Shown: positions 17,269-27,281 of the stretch, in pieces
Numbering within the stretch: position 1 is the stretch's first letter
How the letters are laid out: every line of letters begins with the position of its first letter
Assembly: GCA_905221605.1 (NCBI GenBank)
Contig: CAJNDS010002384.1
Coordinates: forward strand, 1 to 64,000
Length of the DNA stretch: 64,000 nucleotides
Direction of reading: 5' to 3'
Source: Symbiodinium natans
Taxonomy: Eukaryota; Sar; Dinophyceae; Suessiales; Symbiodiniaceae
Made by a program: the position numbers and the translations under genes
Notes under the pieces: generated by a model
What the model was told of the DNA's origin: nothing
The model's input: only the letters and a program-made list of their open reading frames with translations
Database searches by the model: none

Positions 17269-17574
17269 TCAGAGCAGCGCCAACGGGCCACCTGTGGGGC
17301 ACGGGACGAAATCGCACTTCCCACTGTCAGCACCTTTGCAGGGCTGCAAGGTCAGAGTACTCGACGTGCAGTGCGAAGCTGGTTCTGACGAAACGCCCAA
17401 CAGAGTCTTATCTGAGCCGCCGCACTGCCACTCTGGACATGCAGATTGGACCTTGTGAGGCAAGCTTTGGGTCAAGCGTTGGTCGATCGCAGCCGCTTGG
17501 CTGAACTTTGTTGCAGCTGCTCGCTGAGCCGCGGACACACTGACCCCAAATTGAGTCAGAGTTTCCTCAGGCAA
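17269..17574 (-). CDS. Unrecognised exon
   Basis: A helical start PEETLTQFGVSVSAAQRAAA and TKFSQAAAIDQRLTQSLPHK is followed by a cysteine-containing part. The first 60 codons look coding; the remainder may be intron. Confidence 0.45.
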   Translation of the reverse strand: MPEETLTQFGVSVSAAQRAAATKFSQAAAIDQRLTQSLPHKVQSACPEWQCGGSDKTLLGVSSEPASHCTSSTLTLQPCKGADSGKCDFVPCPTGGPLALL

Positions 17575-17755
17575 ACATGATTTCAGCTCAGGATCAACCG
17601 TGGTGTCTCATCTCAGCTCTATTGCCGCTTGGTTGCCGTAATTCTGGCCAGTTGCCCTGACCTATCGACACCAAACCTCAGTCTCGCATGCGGCATGCAC
17701 TCTAATATGCCTCCCATCTACATCAGGACTTACCATTTTCGACTTGTTGTAGCCT

Positions 17756-18013
17756 TCACCGAGCACCAGGCAAATGCAATGTACCGTTGTGTTGCGAGCT
17801 GCCGAGCTCCGACAGGCAATGTTCTGCAAGCAGCCAGATGCTCTTGAAATGCTGCAAGGGACGCAAAAAAGGCTCATCCAAATTGCGGCACTTCCCACAC
17901 TTCACAGGCTTCGCATAAACTTTTTTTAGGGCATCCAAGAAAGAACTCTCATTGAGCAGCTGCCCCTCCGAAGGGACAGTTCGAATGTGCGCCAACTTCC
18001 CCTGTTCACCCAC
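17756..18013 (-). CDS. Unrecognised exon with a CGKC motif
   Basis: The frame reads GKLAHIRTVPSEGQLLNESS, FLDALKKVYAKPVKCGKCRN and LDEPFLRPLQHFKS. The composition is strongly coding. The single C-x-x-C could be half of a zinc site. No family is recognised. Confidence 0.55.
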   Translation of the reverse strand: MGEQGKLAHIRTVPSEGQLLNESSFLDALKKVYAKPVKCGKCRNLDEPFLRPLQHFKSIWLLAEHCLSELGSSQHNGTLHLPGAR

Positions 18014-18175
18014 TGACTGAGATGGCCCAGCCCCTAAGGCGGGGGGGGCGGGGGGGGGTTTGCGTCTGGGTTCAATAGGGGGTGAACCAGAGAGTAAAGA
18101 CCCTTGTTTGAGTTTCCTTGGTTCTTGGAATGCGAATAGAAAAATAGGCTATTGGCATCGATTTAAAGCCTCCCA

Positions 18176-18640
18176 TCATGTTTCACCTCCTCCCCACACA
18201 CTCCCAAAATGGGTACCGAAAAGCGGGGGGCCCCAGCAGTGCGATTTTGAGAGTGTCCTGGCTGATGCAATCAAAAGCAACACTGCCAATGATCTTGTTG
18301 CTGGCCTAGCGGTGTCGATTTCTGATCTGCGGAGCTCAGGCTGGCCTGGGCTGGAATCTGGAAGCGACAAGAACCTGCACTCCACTGGGTATCGTCGGGT
18401 TGATCGTCGGGTGAAAACCTGGAAGTCTTCAATCTCCCAAGGTACTGCTGCAATGTAACCACATGACATCAAGCTGAGAGCTCTTGGATCTGCTTTGCCA
18501 GGGCTCACGCGGTGTAGACTTGGGCCGGGCTCTCTGTCTGCAGCAGCTTCATCAACGTCTGCACGCGATCTGCTGGGAGGATTGCCTGAAGCGCAACTGA
18601 CAACATTGACGCTGCTCCAGCTCAGACAATTTCTGGGCAT
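18176..18640 (-). CDS. Possible unrecognised exon(s)
   Basis: A 154-codon minus frame includes YIAAVPWEIEDFQVFTRRST and ATRSLAVLLLIASARTL. An overlapping minus frame begins MVTLQQYLGRLKTSRFS. Only one can be right over the overlap. A poly-G tract (18042-18058) lies just below. Confidence 0.35.
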   Translation of the reverse strand: MPRNCLSWSSVNVVSCASGNPPSRSRADVDEAAADREPGPSLHRVSPGKADPRALSLMSCGYIAAVPWEIEDFQVFTRRSTRRYPVECRFLSLPDSSPGQPELRRSEIDTARPATRSLAVLLLIASARTLSKSHCWGPPLFGTHFGSVWGGGET

Positions 18641-18649
18641 CTCTTTTCA

Positions 18650-19257
18650 ACCTCGGCCTAAGGCTAGCTGAAATCTCTGGCTGGACCCTGAAAACGAAGA
18701 GAAGCTCACATCACGATCTGCAGGGGAAGTCGCCTTGACGAACATGGTACAGCCCAGGTGAGTGTCATCTGCGTCCTCCTGACCACATGATCGTGGAGTT
18801 GTGGGTCGTGGGTGGTGTCGTGGATTCCATTCGAGGCCAAAACCGTCAACACTGCGGGAGAGATGCAGGCCCCGAAAGCACTGACCTCCGGAAGAATCTG
18901 CTCTTGAGCCACGGTGTGCCTCTGGCATTCTTGTGCGAGAGACTCTTGTCTAAGAAGCAGGCGGAGAAGCTTTGCACCTGTCCACTGTCACGACACATGC
19001 CCCGTGGTCTGGCAAGGTCTTGCTGCCATTCTAAATACAAGCATGTGGCGAGCCCGAACAGCCTCGTCGGCCTCTGCATCGCCCACATTCTGCATCTGCA
19101 CAAAAGTACCTCCACAGGTCTCGATGTTCGCCCCAGCTGTGCTCATGACCTGAGACTGAGAAGCTTCTGCAAATTTCCCACGTTCGAAGTTGCATGTCCA
19201 GTGGCTAGATGCGCTATCCTGGAAAGCTTTCCTGTGCAGGGGTGCGTTGGTTTCCAT
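18650..19257 (-). CDS. Unrecognised exons
   Basis: Two segments look coding. At 18990-19257 the minus strand reads KFAEASQSQVMSTAGANIET and VGDAEADEAVRARHMLVFRM. At 18706-18912 it reads AQEQILPEVSAFGACISPAV and LTVLASNGIHD, with a competing frame. They are presumed consecutive exons of one gene. No family is recognised. Confidence 0.4.
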
Positions 19258-19389
19258 ATATCTGTGAATGATACCTTCTTGGCCTTCCTGCGGAGGATAA
19301 AAGATATGAAAGAGAAGAAAAGTTCCCCCCCCCCCCCCGGATCTTGCAGTAAACAGAGGCTTTTAAACTGCTGAAGTAGCGAGTGAAAC

Positions 19390-19595
19390 CGGGGGCGCGC
19401 GCGTCTTTTTCCGTGTATCGTTGAAACATCCATGCTTGTGACTCCTTTTAACTCACTGCAAGCTGGCTTCACGCCGTTGCTGTCATCTCTGCACACTCCC
19501 CAAACCGGCTGCCATGGAACAGGACGGCACGCGCACGGGTCTGCAAACATGGGGGTCAGTCGGTGATGTGCAAGCAAGCCAGCCATTCCTAACAC
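19390..19595 (-). CDS. Possible 5' exon
   Basis: The minus strand reads KDKLAVLGMAGLLAHHRLTP then MFADPCA and a Trp/Arg-rich stretch. It is the highest-coordinate coding-like segment of the 16.3-19.6 kb cluster. Below it, a poly-C run (19326-19338) interrupts. Confidence 0.35.
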
Positions 19596-19873
19596 GGCAA
19601 GTTTGTCTTTGACTCTACAACATACAGATCATGCAGGATGCCACAGAAGTTCTTTCGTCGACCAACACAATCACGCCTAATCAGAGTGTGCGCATGTGCG
19701 TGTACGCACTCTCCTCGTCAGTTTTGCGGGGGGCAGTGGCCCACTGCCACGAGGCTGCCCATAAGTTGGGGAGATGTCCGGGCTGATGAGCCGGACGTGC
19801 TTTCAAAGTAAAAAGGTCGTAGACACTAGCAACGCAACGAACTACGCTCGTTCTGCAAAGTGCGCGATCCTGT

Positions 19874-20042
19874 GAATATATATATATATATGTATATATA
19901 TATGTATATATATATATATGTATATATATATATGTATATATATATATATGTATCTATATGTAAATAAAAAGAATAAATAAATAAATATAGATATATATAT
20001 ATATATATATATTACATATATATATATGTATATGTATATGTG
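19874..20042. repeat. AT-rich microsatellite with TATATG variants
   Basis: Long TATATA runs broken by TGTA and by an AATAAATA patch (19960-19990). The flanks are unique. It lies between the 16-19.6 kb cluster and the exon at 20.5 kb. Confidence 0.95.
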
Positions 20043-20559
20043 TGGTGTGTGTTTGTGCGCACGCGCCTTTCGAACTTCAAAGGAGGGCTCTGTGCGGGCA
20101 GTGAGGACCCGCTTAGGACAGCGCACGTGACACGGTCTGTCTGGTTTTGTACGCATGAAATGTGCTTGTTCTTGTCGTCGGTGCCTTGGCTTTAACTCTT
20201 GTGTTTGCGAACCCCCCCCCCCCCCCCCGCATGCAAAGTTATAGAAGTGATCCCAAACTGGTACTGTGCAAGATGCAACTGTCCCAACTGTCCCTCGTGG
20301 GTTCCCGACTTTTGCCAATCGATTCCACAGCTCGCTTCCATCCAAGGCGAGGACCTGATCAAATGAACGGCCCTCACGTCACACGCCCAAGCATTTCAGG
20401 ATCGTCTATGCCAAAGCCCCGCAACCGGGTCCATGCCGCCTTGCCCGAAAATGTCAGGATGATCCTCTTCTTTTCCTGGAAGACCATACTGTCAAACCCC
20501 AAAATGCAGTGTGGAAGAAAAAATCATGGCGTGTGCCTGAACCTCAGCGGCGGCTGTAA

Positions 20560-20975
20560 GGCTTTGTGAAGCTTGGGACGCATAACCTTGGTGCAAGGAT
20601 TCTTTTTGACGCAAAGGCCACACAGCCTTCCCATCTTGCCACAACAGCGTTTCCAGGGAGCCCCTGAATACTCCTTAAGCTGGTCTTTACGTGCATAGAT
20701 TATGCCAGACTTGTTGTTTTTCAAGTCTACATCCTTTACATCGTCCTCTATCTCATTTGGCATGGTCTCTTCGGCTCCCTCATCCTGCGGCCCAGGCAAT
20801 GCCGCGGCAAACGAAGGTGAGGCCGCAGGGCAACAGCCGAGATCCAACATCGCCGCTGTGCGTGGCACCGCATCAGCGATCAGCTTACCATGCTCGGCCA
20901 AGCAAGGCACAACAACTTCTTTGCACACAAATTGTGACAGAGGGATCTTGTAATCGCCGGCATGTCTGCCGGTGT
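20560..20975 (-). CDS. Unrecognised exon with basic, Cys-rich C-terminal part
   Basis: The minus strand reads GDYKIPLSQFVCKEVVVPCL, AEHGKLIADAVPRTAAMLDL, an acidic stretch ETMPNEIEDDVKDVDLKN, then a basic Cys cluster CCGKMGRLCGLCVKKNPCTK and a basic tail. The composition leaves no doubt that it is coding. The cluster has C-C-x6-C-x2-C-x4-C spacing and could be a small metal-binding fold. No family is recognised. Confidence 0.65.
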
Positions 20976-21059
20976 TGCAATGCCATCAACGTCTATTACC
21001 ATCTCCCCATACTGATATCAACACGTCAACCCGCGCGGATAGCAAGGCGAACTTTAATA

Positions 21060-21250
21060 TTCCACACAAAGTTTCACAGTGTTGCTGGTTGATTGACCCA
21101 GGACTTCGTCATTGCATGTACTTGGCTTCATGTGGAGCCTAAAACGACGACAAAAAAACACTTGCAGCACCCCATTCCAGCGCAAGCTCTCAGTCGCCAT
21201 CTTCAAGCTTGACAGGCCTGCGCTACGGCAGCAGCGGCAGCTTCTCGCAA
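21060..21250 (-). CDS. Unrecognised exon
   Basis: The minus strand reads AGLSSLKMATESLRWNGVLQ, VFFCRRFRLHMKPSTCNDEV and LGQSTSNTVKL. It probably belongs with the exons at 20.6 and 21.5 kb. Confidence 0.45.
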
Positions 21251-21477
21251 AGCGCTTTCCCTGGGTGCCGGGGAGCCGCTTATGAGACGAGGTGAGTGCA
21301 ATGTTCAACATGAAGACGGGTGGGACAAGATCTGCACGCAGACATGCGCAGGTAGCATGAGAATGGCAAGACGACTGGCCCAGACATGGCTGACATGCTG
21401 CTACTGCAGGAACTAGATGCTTGCCCTGATGTCAAGCTTCCAGATGTCCAGCATCCGCACGACTACTTTACTCAGCA

Positions 21478-21876
21478 TCACCCAAGTTGAAATGGATCCT
21501 TAGCCGGTGTTGCTGCGTAAGGACCCAGCTCGGCGGAGTTAAGGACGCGGGCATGGCCCTCCTCAAGATTGCAAAAGTGGTTTGGTGTCGGGGAGTCAAG
21601 CAGCTTGAGGAATGAATCATCGTGTCGGAAGCCACAGCATGTCCAGAAATGGAAGTGAAAAGAAGCCATGATGTGTATGTAATGAGCCTCGTTGTCCGCA
21701 ATATCTCGCTCCACGGGCCTCGTTTGAGGACTTTGCAAGATGGTTCCATGCCGTGATCGGAAGTTAGACAACTGCTTCTCAACATCCTGACTCCTTGGGA
21801 ATTGATCCGAGAATGATGCTTTCCGAGCCATGACCTTGCGGTCAGAAACGTTGGTCAAGCTGAAAAAACAACACAT
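21478..21876 (-). CDS. Unrecognised exon, 130 codons
   Basis: The frame contains LTNVSDRKVMARKASFSDQF, QDVEKQLSNFRSRHGTILQS, RDIADNEAHYIHIMASFHFH and LEEGHARVLNSAELGPYAAT. It is one of the clearer coding segments by composition. No family is recognised. Confidence 0.6.
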   Translation of the reverse strand: MCCFFSLTNVSDRKVMARKASFSDQFPRSQDVEKQLSNFRSRHGTILQSPQTRPVERDIADNEAHYIHIMASFHFHFWTCCGFRHDDSFLKLLDSPTPNHFCNLEEGHARVLNSAELGPYAATPAKDPFQLG

Positions 21877-22325
21877 AGGGTATTGATGCTATGAACTCAC
21901 ACGGACCGGCGGAGTAGGTAATTGTAGGTCTGGTATGCAGAAGCGACAGTCTGCTCAGAGGCTTTGGCACACGAGTCTCCGGGAAATACCCATGGCGTTC
22001 TGGAGATCCGACCACACGACCTCAGCTACATGCACCAATCAATTTCTTTCGGGGAAACCTATAGTTTTGAATGAAAAGGCCGTGGCCATACACCCAACCA
22101 CCACCGCTCGCCGCAACCTCACTCGCAAGATGGACCCTCCAGGTGAACAGCTCAAGTCTCTACGCCGTGCGCTCCCAGCCTCCACAACATCGCCCTAGCA
22201 GGTTGCGTGCTCTCGCAAGGTGACACATCAGCAGCTGGACTTGCCATGCAGTCATAGTATATCATAGTATGAGTTTTTAGCCGCTGCTTCTGCCTCTGCC
22301 AGTGCAAGGCAGCTTTCGGCAAATG

Positions 22326-22700
22326 TCACCTGTGGGGCAAGCTCGAGGGCATGATCCGGCACAGTTGGCCACAATCTCCCTTGAGCACACTATCAATACC
22401 TGCTGATTCGCCTACGGTGCGATGTGCGATTCGTGTACCATCACACTGCATCACTTGCACATCGGTCTTGGCCATGACCACTGAGCTGCAAAAGATTGGG
22501 AAGCCGTGTACGGAATGCACACAAGCATCCGCTAAGAGCGCAGCCTCTTCCTCCTTGTCACCAGGACCTGCAGAGCAGAGCTGAGGCTTGTAGCTCGCAT
22601 TTCCCGGATCGTCTGGCTGAGCCAAGAAACTGCCAGGCGAGTAGTTTGCAACCACTTTAACCAGCCTCAAGAGCACACAAGTATGCAAGAAGCCCGATAC
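22326..22700 (-). CDS. Unrecognised exon
   Basis: The minus strand reads GDKEEEAALLADACVHSVHG, FPIFCSSVVMAKTDVQVMQC and DGTRIAHRTVGESAGIDSVL. Beta-strand-like blocks alternate with loops, which suggests a globular domain. No family is recognised. It lies just below the first SH3 domain and may be the continuation of that gene. Confidence 0.55.
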   Translation of the reverse strand, partial: VSGFLHTCVLLRLVKVVANYSPGSFLAQPDDPGNASYKPQLCSAGPGDKEEEAALLADACVHSVHGFPIFCSSVVMAKTDVQVMQCDGTRIAHRTVGESAGIDSVLKGDCGQLCRIMPSSLPHR

Positions 22701-23039
22701 CTCAACACAGGCACAAGGTGGCATAAGGAGCAAGCACGCCCTGGTCGGTCCTGCACACTTTGCGATTATCACAAGGGGCCGGCGCCTGTAGGAGAGCACC
22801 ATGGTGTCAGGTGATGTCATGGTGTACGGTGGAAGGATGCGACATAGGATGTGCTCTTCGTTGCTTTGTGCGCGTCATCCACAATGCGGGTGCATGTCAG
22901 TCTTGGCTGCTTCGTCGTTCTCCTCGCACGAACCTTGCAAGCTGCGCAGATGTATAATGCAGGGTTCATGGGCACAGGCATGGGCAAGGGGGGGTGAGGA
23001 CTTGGACTTGCGGGCATGTCCGGCCTTGCTTTGATGGCC

Positions 23040-23132
23040 TTTGATGATAAACGTTATGGACCTGAGGGCAGAGCCGAGCCAAGTTGCCCGATTTTCTGGG
23101 AAGTAGCCTGCGCGCTCAGGATGTCCTGCCAC
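23040..23132 (-). CDS. SH3 domain A, C-terminal exon (GYFPENRA)
   Basis: After a TAGCAG acceptor at 23133, the minus strand reads VAGHPERAGYFPENRATWLG. G-Y-F-P-x-N-x-(V/A) is the classic SH3 ending (consensus G-x-F-P-x-N-Y-V). The Tyr of the usual NYV is Arg, exactly as in the second SH3 domain at 28.8 kb. SH3 domains bind proline-rich peptides in signalling and cytoskeletal scaffolds. Confidence 0.7.
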
Positions 23133-23252
23133 CTGCTAGAATGAAAACTGGTGGCTGACGAAACTGACAGGGTTCTGCTGAGGCTTCACCATGTGACCCG
23201 TGAGAGCCAGCGGGACTTAGTTTGAGCCGGCTATGGGCCCTAGATCCACATT

Positions 23253-23300
23253 CTGGCCGATAGCCTGGCCGTAGAGCCAGCCAGAACCGCCGGCCAAGAC
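23253..23300 (-). CDS. SH3 domain A, middle exon (GGSGWLYGQAI)
   Basis: From the CTGCAG acceptor ending at 23301, the exon reads VLAGGSGWLYGQAIGQ. The G-x-G-W-x-Y-G motif is the n-Src loop plus the conserved Trp strand of SH3. Joining to the exon above uses a 192-base GT-AG intron (23492-23301) and gives LEVLAGGSGWLYG. The donor at the lower end is not resolved (about 23253). Confidence 0.7.
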
Positions 23301-23492
23301 CTGCAGTCGACTGATGTGGAAGCAGAGTATATAGCTAAGTGTGCGAGTGGGAATTTGAGAGGTCCCGGACCAGCTCCTCAAGCACCACAATGATTGGCAA
23401 GAACCATGGCCCCAATAGCCACAACCGTACACGCAATTCCAAGGAGTCGCTCCGTCCTGCCTCCACCACTTCACCTGCTTCGAGGTGCAGAC

Positions 23493-23660
23493 CTCCAGGC
23501 ACTCATCTGCCCAGTTCGTGCAGCCACGTTCCCGGTCGGAAACAAGCTCCAGTCTGGCACCCAGCACTGAAATGTACGGAAATATGAGATGCCCGCAATT
23601 ATCCCGCAAGTTCTCGCCCTCGGTGACGTCTTCCGGGGTAAACCTCGAAAGGGATTGCAA
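23493..23660 (-). CDS. Exon upstream of SH3 domain A
   Basis: The minus strand reads LSRFTPEDVTEGENLRDNCG, then SVLGARLELVSDRERGCTNW and ADECLE, ending at a GT donor (23492). It enters the SH3 strand V-L-A-G-G-S-G-W in frame. The expected SH3 RT-loop (acidic, E-G-D) is not clearly present, so the N-terminal half of this domain is divergent or encoded in another exon. Confidence 0.5.
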
Positions 23661-23702
23661 CAGATTGTCGGGTTCAAGGGATCTGAGGATGGCTTTCGGG
23701 TT

Positions 23703-24233
23703 TCAGCGCAAGGAGCGAGGCACTGTCGCGTGTTCTTCGGTTCTTTTACAATCGGCTTGATGCTGTCTGCCTTGTTCGTCAAACGACGAGGGCCAATCAC
23801 AATTCGTAATCTTGTGTCCAGGGTTTTTCACGGACCTTCCACCATTGCCTCTGCGAAATCTGGCAGGAAGCCCTTGGGCCGTGGGCGGCCGCCTTGCCTC
23901 CCTCCCCAACCTTCCTGCTTTGCGGGGCATCAACTTTCGCGCGAACGGTGTGGGCCGTTCGTATGAGGATTGTGGACACCGGCCGCCCCACCCAGTCCCA
24001 GAAACCCAATCGAACTCTGCACCCATCTCGGAAACGGTCGGGACCCTCGGTTGAAAGATACTCATGCATATGGAAGACGGGAACCAATCGCGCGAACCCA
24101 GCCAATCCGTAACCGGTCGTATCCGAAAAAACGTGATTCCCCCATCGCACGAATCATTGGAATTGCTTGTGAACGGTCGGTGTCGTGAACCATTGTGATG
24201 AAATCTTGGTATAAACTTGCTGCAGCTTGTCAA
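23703..24233 (-). CDS. Possible unrecognised exon(s)
   Basis: A long minus frame (176 codons) contains GGITFFRIRPVTDWLGSRDW and MGAEFDWVSGTGWGG. The underlying DNA repeats the word GAACGGTCGG/CCGACCGTT several times, so part of the openness may come from a repeat. No family is recognised. Confidence 0.3.
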   Translation of the reverse strand: MTSCSKFIPRFHHNGSRHRPFTSNSNDSCDGGITFFRIRPVTDWLGSRDWFPSSICMSIFQPRVPTVSEMGAEFDWVSGTGWGGRCPQSSYERPTPFARKLMPRKAGRLGREARRPPTAQGLPARFRRGNGGRSVKNPGHKITNCDWPSSFDEQGRQHQADCKRTEEHATVPRSLR

Positions 24234-24339
24234 GCATCATCCAAGTCCAGATGGTCATCGACGAAAAAGCGTTCACGGTCTTTCTGGTTGCTGCACGAGG
24301 GCAAGCCCTGACGACCGACATTCAAAACAACATGGTGAG

Positions 24340-24590
24340 CGACGCGAGCGAGCAGTACCTTTCAGGTGTCCAACCGAAAGCTGAGCTGTGGACCCATGGT
24401 TTACAAAAACTAGCGCGTGCTGGTCCGCACAAGCAACCTGAAACAAATCTTCTGGCAGCTCGGCATTTTTCGTACTTTTGCAACCCTGGCATGGCCGAGC
24501 CTCTGCGCGAGGAATCTTGCCAATCCATGACCTCGCGATTCTGCACATGACAGTTGTAGCCTGAGCCCCTTGCACAGCATGACAGCATCC
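24340..24590 (-). CDS. Unrecognised exon
   Basis: The minus strand reads ATTVMCRIARSWIGKIPRAE, ARPCQGCKSTKNAELPEDLF and QVACADQHALVFVNHGSTAQ. The piece VACADQHALVF resembles a strand of an RCC1-type beta-propeller repeat, but one such match is too short for a family call. Confidence 0.45.
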
Positions 24591-24689
24591 TGAATGTGCA
24601 CGATGCGAAGGGCAGAGTGTCTTTCGCGCTGTCTCGCAGGTTGGAATCTTCACACAGGCCGTGTCGTTCGCTTTACATCCTGCCCTGGT

Positions 24690-24960
24690 GCTTCCTGCAA
24701 CAGCTACGAAAGCCAATCTCCTCTGCGAAATGTGTTGCTCCAGTCCATCCCCAAGATATCATAAGAGCTTCAAACGTCAGAGATGTCACGCTAGTTACAC
24801 AGTACCAAGCGTGGGCCGTATGTGGACCTTCAAACAAAGACCAAATGAAGCCAGCAACGCCGCAAGGCGTGAAAACATGAGGCTGTTTGGCAAGTACACT
24901 GTTTCGAACATGTGCACGTTCGGGTGCTGGCATGTTGAAATGCTGGGAGATGCTGGGCAA
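24690..24960 (-). CDS. Possible unrecognised exon
   Basis: The minus strand reads HVFTPCGVAGFIWSLFEGPH and TSVTSLTFEALMISWGWTGA. It could continue the exon at 24.3-24.6 kb. No family is recognised. Confidence 0.35.
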
Positions 24961-25425
24961 CACCTTTATGAGACATGACTCGGGATTGTCAATGGCCGTA
25001 ATACAAAGTCTATACGCAACACTGTGCAAGACATCTTGTCTTTGCAGCTCGTCGCTCGGGGGTTGCGTGCTCTGGCTTAACAGGGTCAGCTGGACCCCCC
25101 CGAACACTGCGCAGCTTCAGACTCGGATCACAACTTCAAATATTACGGACAACTCTCCTCTTCATCTATAGCTAACGAGCTTGACTTGGTGGAGTGGACA
25201 GCTTTGGGCACCACTTGAATAACTTTCGTAAGTAGCAAGTAGCATCGAAGTTGAATCGGATGTCAGCAAGAAGTGCTGAAGGCAACCTGTGGCTAAGCAC
25301 TTGAAAAAGTCACTGAGGTTCCGGGGCTTGAATTCTTCAACTGCACCATGGTTGGTGCTTGGGTAGCACGACACTCTTGCAGTGATGACCTCCTCAGCAG
25401 GGTGTCTCTCAGCTTCGGCACAGGG

Positions 25426-25779
25426 TCACATGAGAACAATTGGTTCTGGGCTGGAGCCATTGACAGGATCGGCGACTGAGTCGCCCAAAGCTTTGAAAGC
25501 CTTTCCGTTCAGGCAACAGTGTCCGGAACCTGACTGCCATTCTGGGCAAGGAGCACCCCAGCTGACAGGCTCCGTAAACATGCAGCCCTCTCTAAGAACA
25601 AATCGGATCAATTCTGCCCATGCTCCCTGCTGAAGGTTCATCACTGTGCCCTGCATTTCCATGCAGTTTAATACATTTATTTCTTCATCTTTGCCGGCCG
25701 CCCAGGAAGAGTCCACGCCTGCAAGTTCAAGGAATTTCTGACAATCTTGTGCCTGCATCTTGCCAGCTGTCATTCTCAA
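25426..25779 (-). CDS. Unrecognised exon, ~117 codons
   Basis: The frame reads KMQAQDCQKFLELAGVDSSW, DEEINVLNCMEMQGTVMNLQ, GAWAELIRFVLREGCMFTEP and NGKAFKALGDSVADPVNGSS. The composition is clearly coding. No family is recognised. Confidence 0.6.
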   Translation of the reverse strand: MRMTAGKMQAQDCQKFLELAGVDSSWAAGKDEEINVLNCMEMQGTVMNLQQGAWAELIRFVLREGCMFTEPVSWGAPCPEWQSGSGHCCLNGKAFKALGDSVADPVNGSSPEPIVLM

Positions 25780-25789
25780 ACTTCCAAGC

Positions 25790-26000
25790 GTCTCATGCCA
25801 TTCTCACATGTGTCAGCTGCCTGTACGGTCAGGGGGCCGGATGCATCACCTTTGAAACGTGTTGCCATGTCGCGCCATGGTCCTTTTACTTTCCAAGGAT
25901 GAGCTTGGAAACATCCTGCCAGAGCTGTCAGCGCAGCGAGTCGATGGGATGGCTCGAAGCAACTCTGAAAGTTAATTTGTTTTTTCTGTCGCTCTTCTCT
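25790..26000 (-). CDS. Unrecognised exon
   Basis: The minus strand reads SHRLAALTALAGCFQAHPWK, VKGPWRDMATRFKGDASGPL and TVQAADTCENGMRRLE. It lies immediately upstream of the exon at 25.4-25.8 kb and is presumably in the same gene. Confidence 0.5.
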
Positions 26001-26187
26001 TTCTCTTAGTCTGATGATACTCCAGTCGAAATGCTCGCATGACAGGACCCTCAATCTTTGCCACATGCTACGAATGGAGCCTGGATGATCTTGGAGGGGC
26101 GCCTGGCAATTGTGGCGAAGAACCGACGACTGGACGAATGATCAAACGAAAGACGTTACAACATGCAAACAGGTGCAAGCGATCGCA

Positions 26188-26296
26188 GAGGCACACAGAC
26201 ACCCACGCACACGCGCACACAGAGTGACACAAACACACAGAGACACAAAAACCAGAGACGCTCACAAACACACACACACACACACACACACCCAGA
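26188..26296. repeat. CA/CACA-rich microsatellite
   Basis: Repeated CACA and CACAGAGACAC words end in a pure (CA) run at 26268-26290. Confidence 0.9.
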
Positions 26297-26509
26297 AAGT
26301 TGACGCCTTGGAAAAGGTTAACTAACAAGTGTCAGTGGCAGATGCTTCTCGTGTAAAGAGCTTGGTATGTCCATCAGCATTCCAATGGGTTTAACCAGCG
26401 CACATCCTGATACACCCTGTATGCTCGTTGGTTCTGGATGGGCTGCTTGCCTTCCCTGCTTCATTGAAAGGATGATGGGAAATCTTTGCTATCAAGGTCG
26501 TCGCAGGCA

Positions 26510-26635
26510 CACATAGACCTCCCCCAAGTCTTCTTCCACTTCGAACATTTTGATGATTTTCGTCCAATGCTCCACAGCTTTGGAGCCGGTACCTCTCATC
26601 AAGCTCATACGGCAAGCTCCGAATGCTCTAAGAGC
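26510..26635 (-). CDS. Unrecognised exon (no long frame)
   Basis: The minus strand reads SLMRGTGSKAVEHWTKIIKM then FEVEEDLGEVYVCLRR and reaches a stop soon after. The lysine- and glutamate-rich helix followed by strand-like residues is convincing. No family is recognised. Confidence 0.5.
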
Positions 26636-26734
26636 CGACGGAATGTCGACGGGTTAGGCCAGTCGTCTCGCTGGACAATGGGTTCTTTTTATCCGGTGCC
26701 GGATCTGGAGGCCGAGATCGTGCGCGAGACTCCT

Positions 26735-26925
26735 AATCCTGATCCATGACCTTCAACTCGGTCTTCGTAATCTTTTTGTCCCCATCTCCCAGTATGCTCC
26801 TTCCCTTGCTGTTCCTCAGCTGTTCTACCTTATAGATGACCTTCCCCCTGTCAAGGTTGTGCAGGGTCCCAAGCATCTTGGCCCCAGTCTCGGAATCCGC
26901 AGGCCAAACCCAACGAACATGTTAG
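26735..26925 (-). CDS. Unrecognised exon, charged
   Basis: The minus strand reads VRWVWPADSETGAKMLGTLH, NLDRGKVIYKVEQLRNSKGR, SILGDGDKKITKTELKVMDQ and D, then a TAG at 26732-26734. DGDKKITKTEL recalls an EF-hand loop but the spacing is short by two residues, so I do not call one. The exon is in line with those at 26.5 and 27.1 kb. Confidence 0.55.
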
Positions 26926-27074
26926 AAGGCGGCAGGTAATGACATTGGGCTTGACACAACTGTTCTGCAGATGAATCTTGCGGTGCACCCGTCATTTTGG
27001 GCGGGCGGGGGGTGGGGGGGGGGCATCGCCTTTACTTTCCTAATCTTTCCTTCTGTCCTCTAGCTGTGGGAATC

Positions 27075-27281
27075 TGGGTTGCCGGGGCGGAGCCAGTCAT
27101 CATGAGCTTCATAAACCCAAGTACTAAGTTGCGTCCGTGTGCACCCACACATCACTTCCCGGATTCCTCGAAGAGTTTCACGAGACTTTAGGGGCTTGGC
27201 TTTGATGCCGGCGGACCTTCCAAGGGAGTTGCGGCGCCTCTTGTCTTCGAGCTCGTCCACAATGGCCTGTGCTCTCTTCAC
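27075..27281 (-). CDS. Unrecognised basic exon
   Basis: The minus strand reads MKRAQAIVDELEDKRRRNSL then GRSAGIKAKPLKSRETLRGI. A charged helix is followed by a basic segment, as in a nuclear or nucleic-acid-associated protein. No family is recognised. Confidence 0.5.

Noticed and set aside
19773-19806. CTGATGAG core of a possible hammerhead ribozyme
   Set aside because: The bases around it form a simple GTCCGG/CCGGAC hairpin that would occupy the core, and no GAAA strand follows at the right distance.
19842-20100. Ile/Tyr-rich minus frame resembling a membrane protein
   Set aside because: It is the translation of a TATA microsatellite; the same applies to 43950-44132.
24340-24590. RCC1 beta-propeller protein from VACADQHALVF
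   Set aside because: A single short match without repeats is not enough.
26735-26925. EF-hand from DGDKKITKTEL
   Set aside because: The spacing from the first Asp to the Ile and the last Glu is two residues short of the calcium loop.
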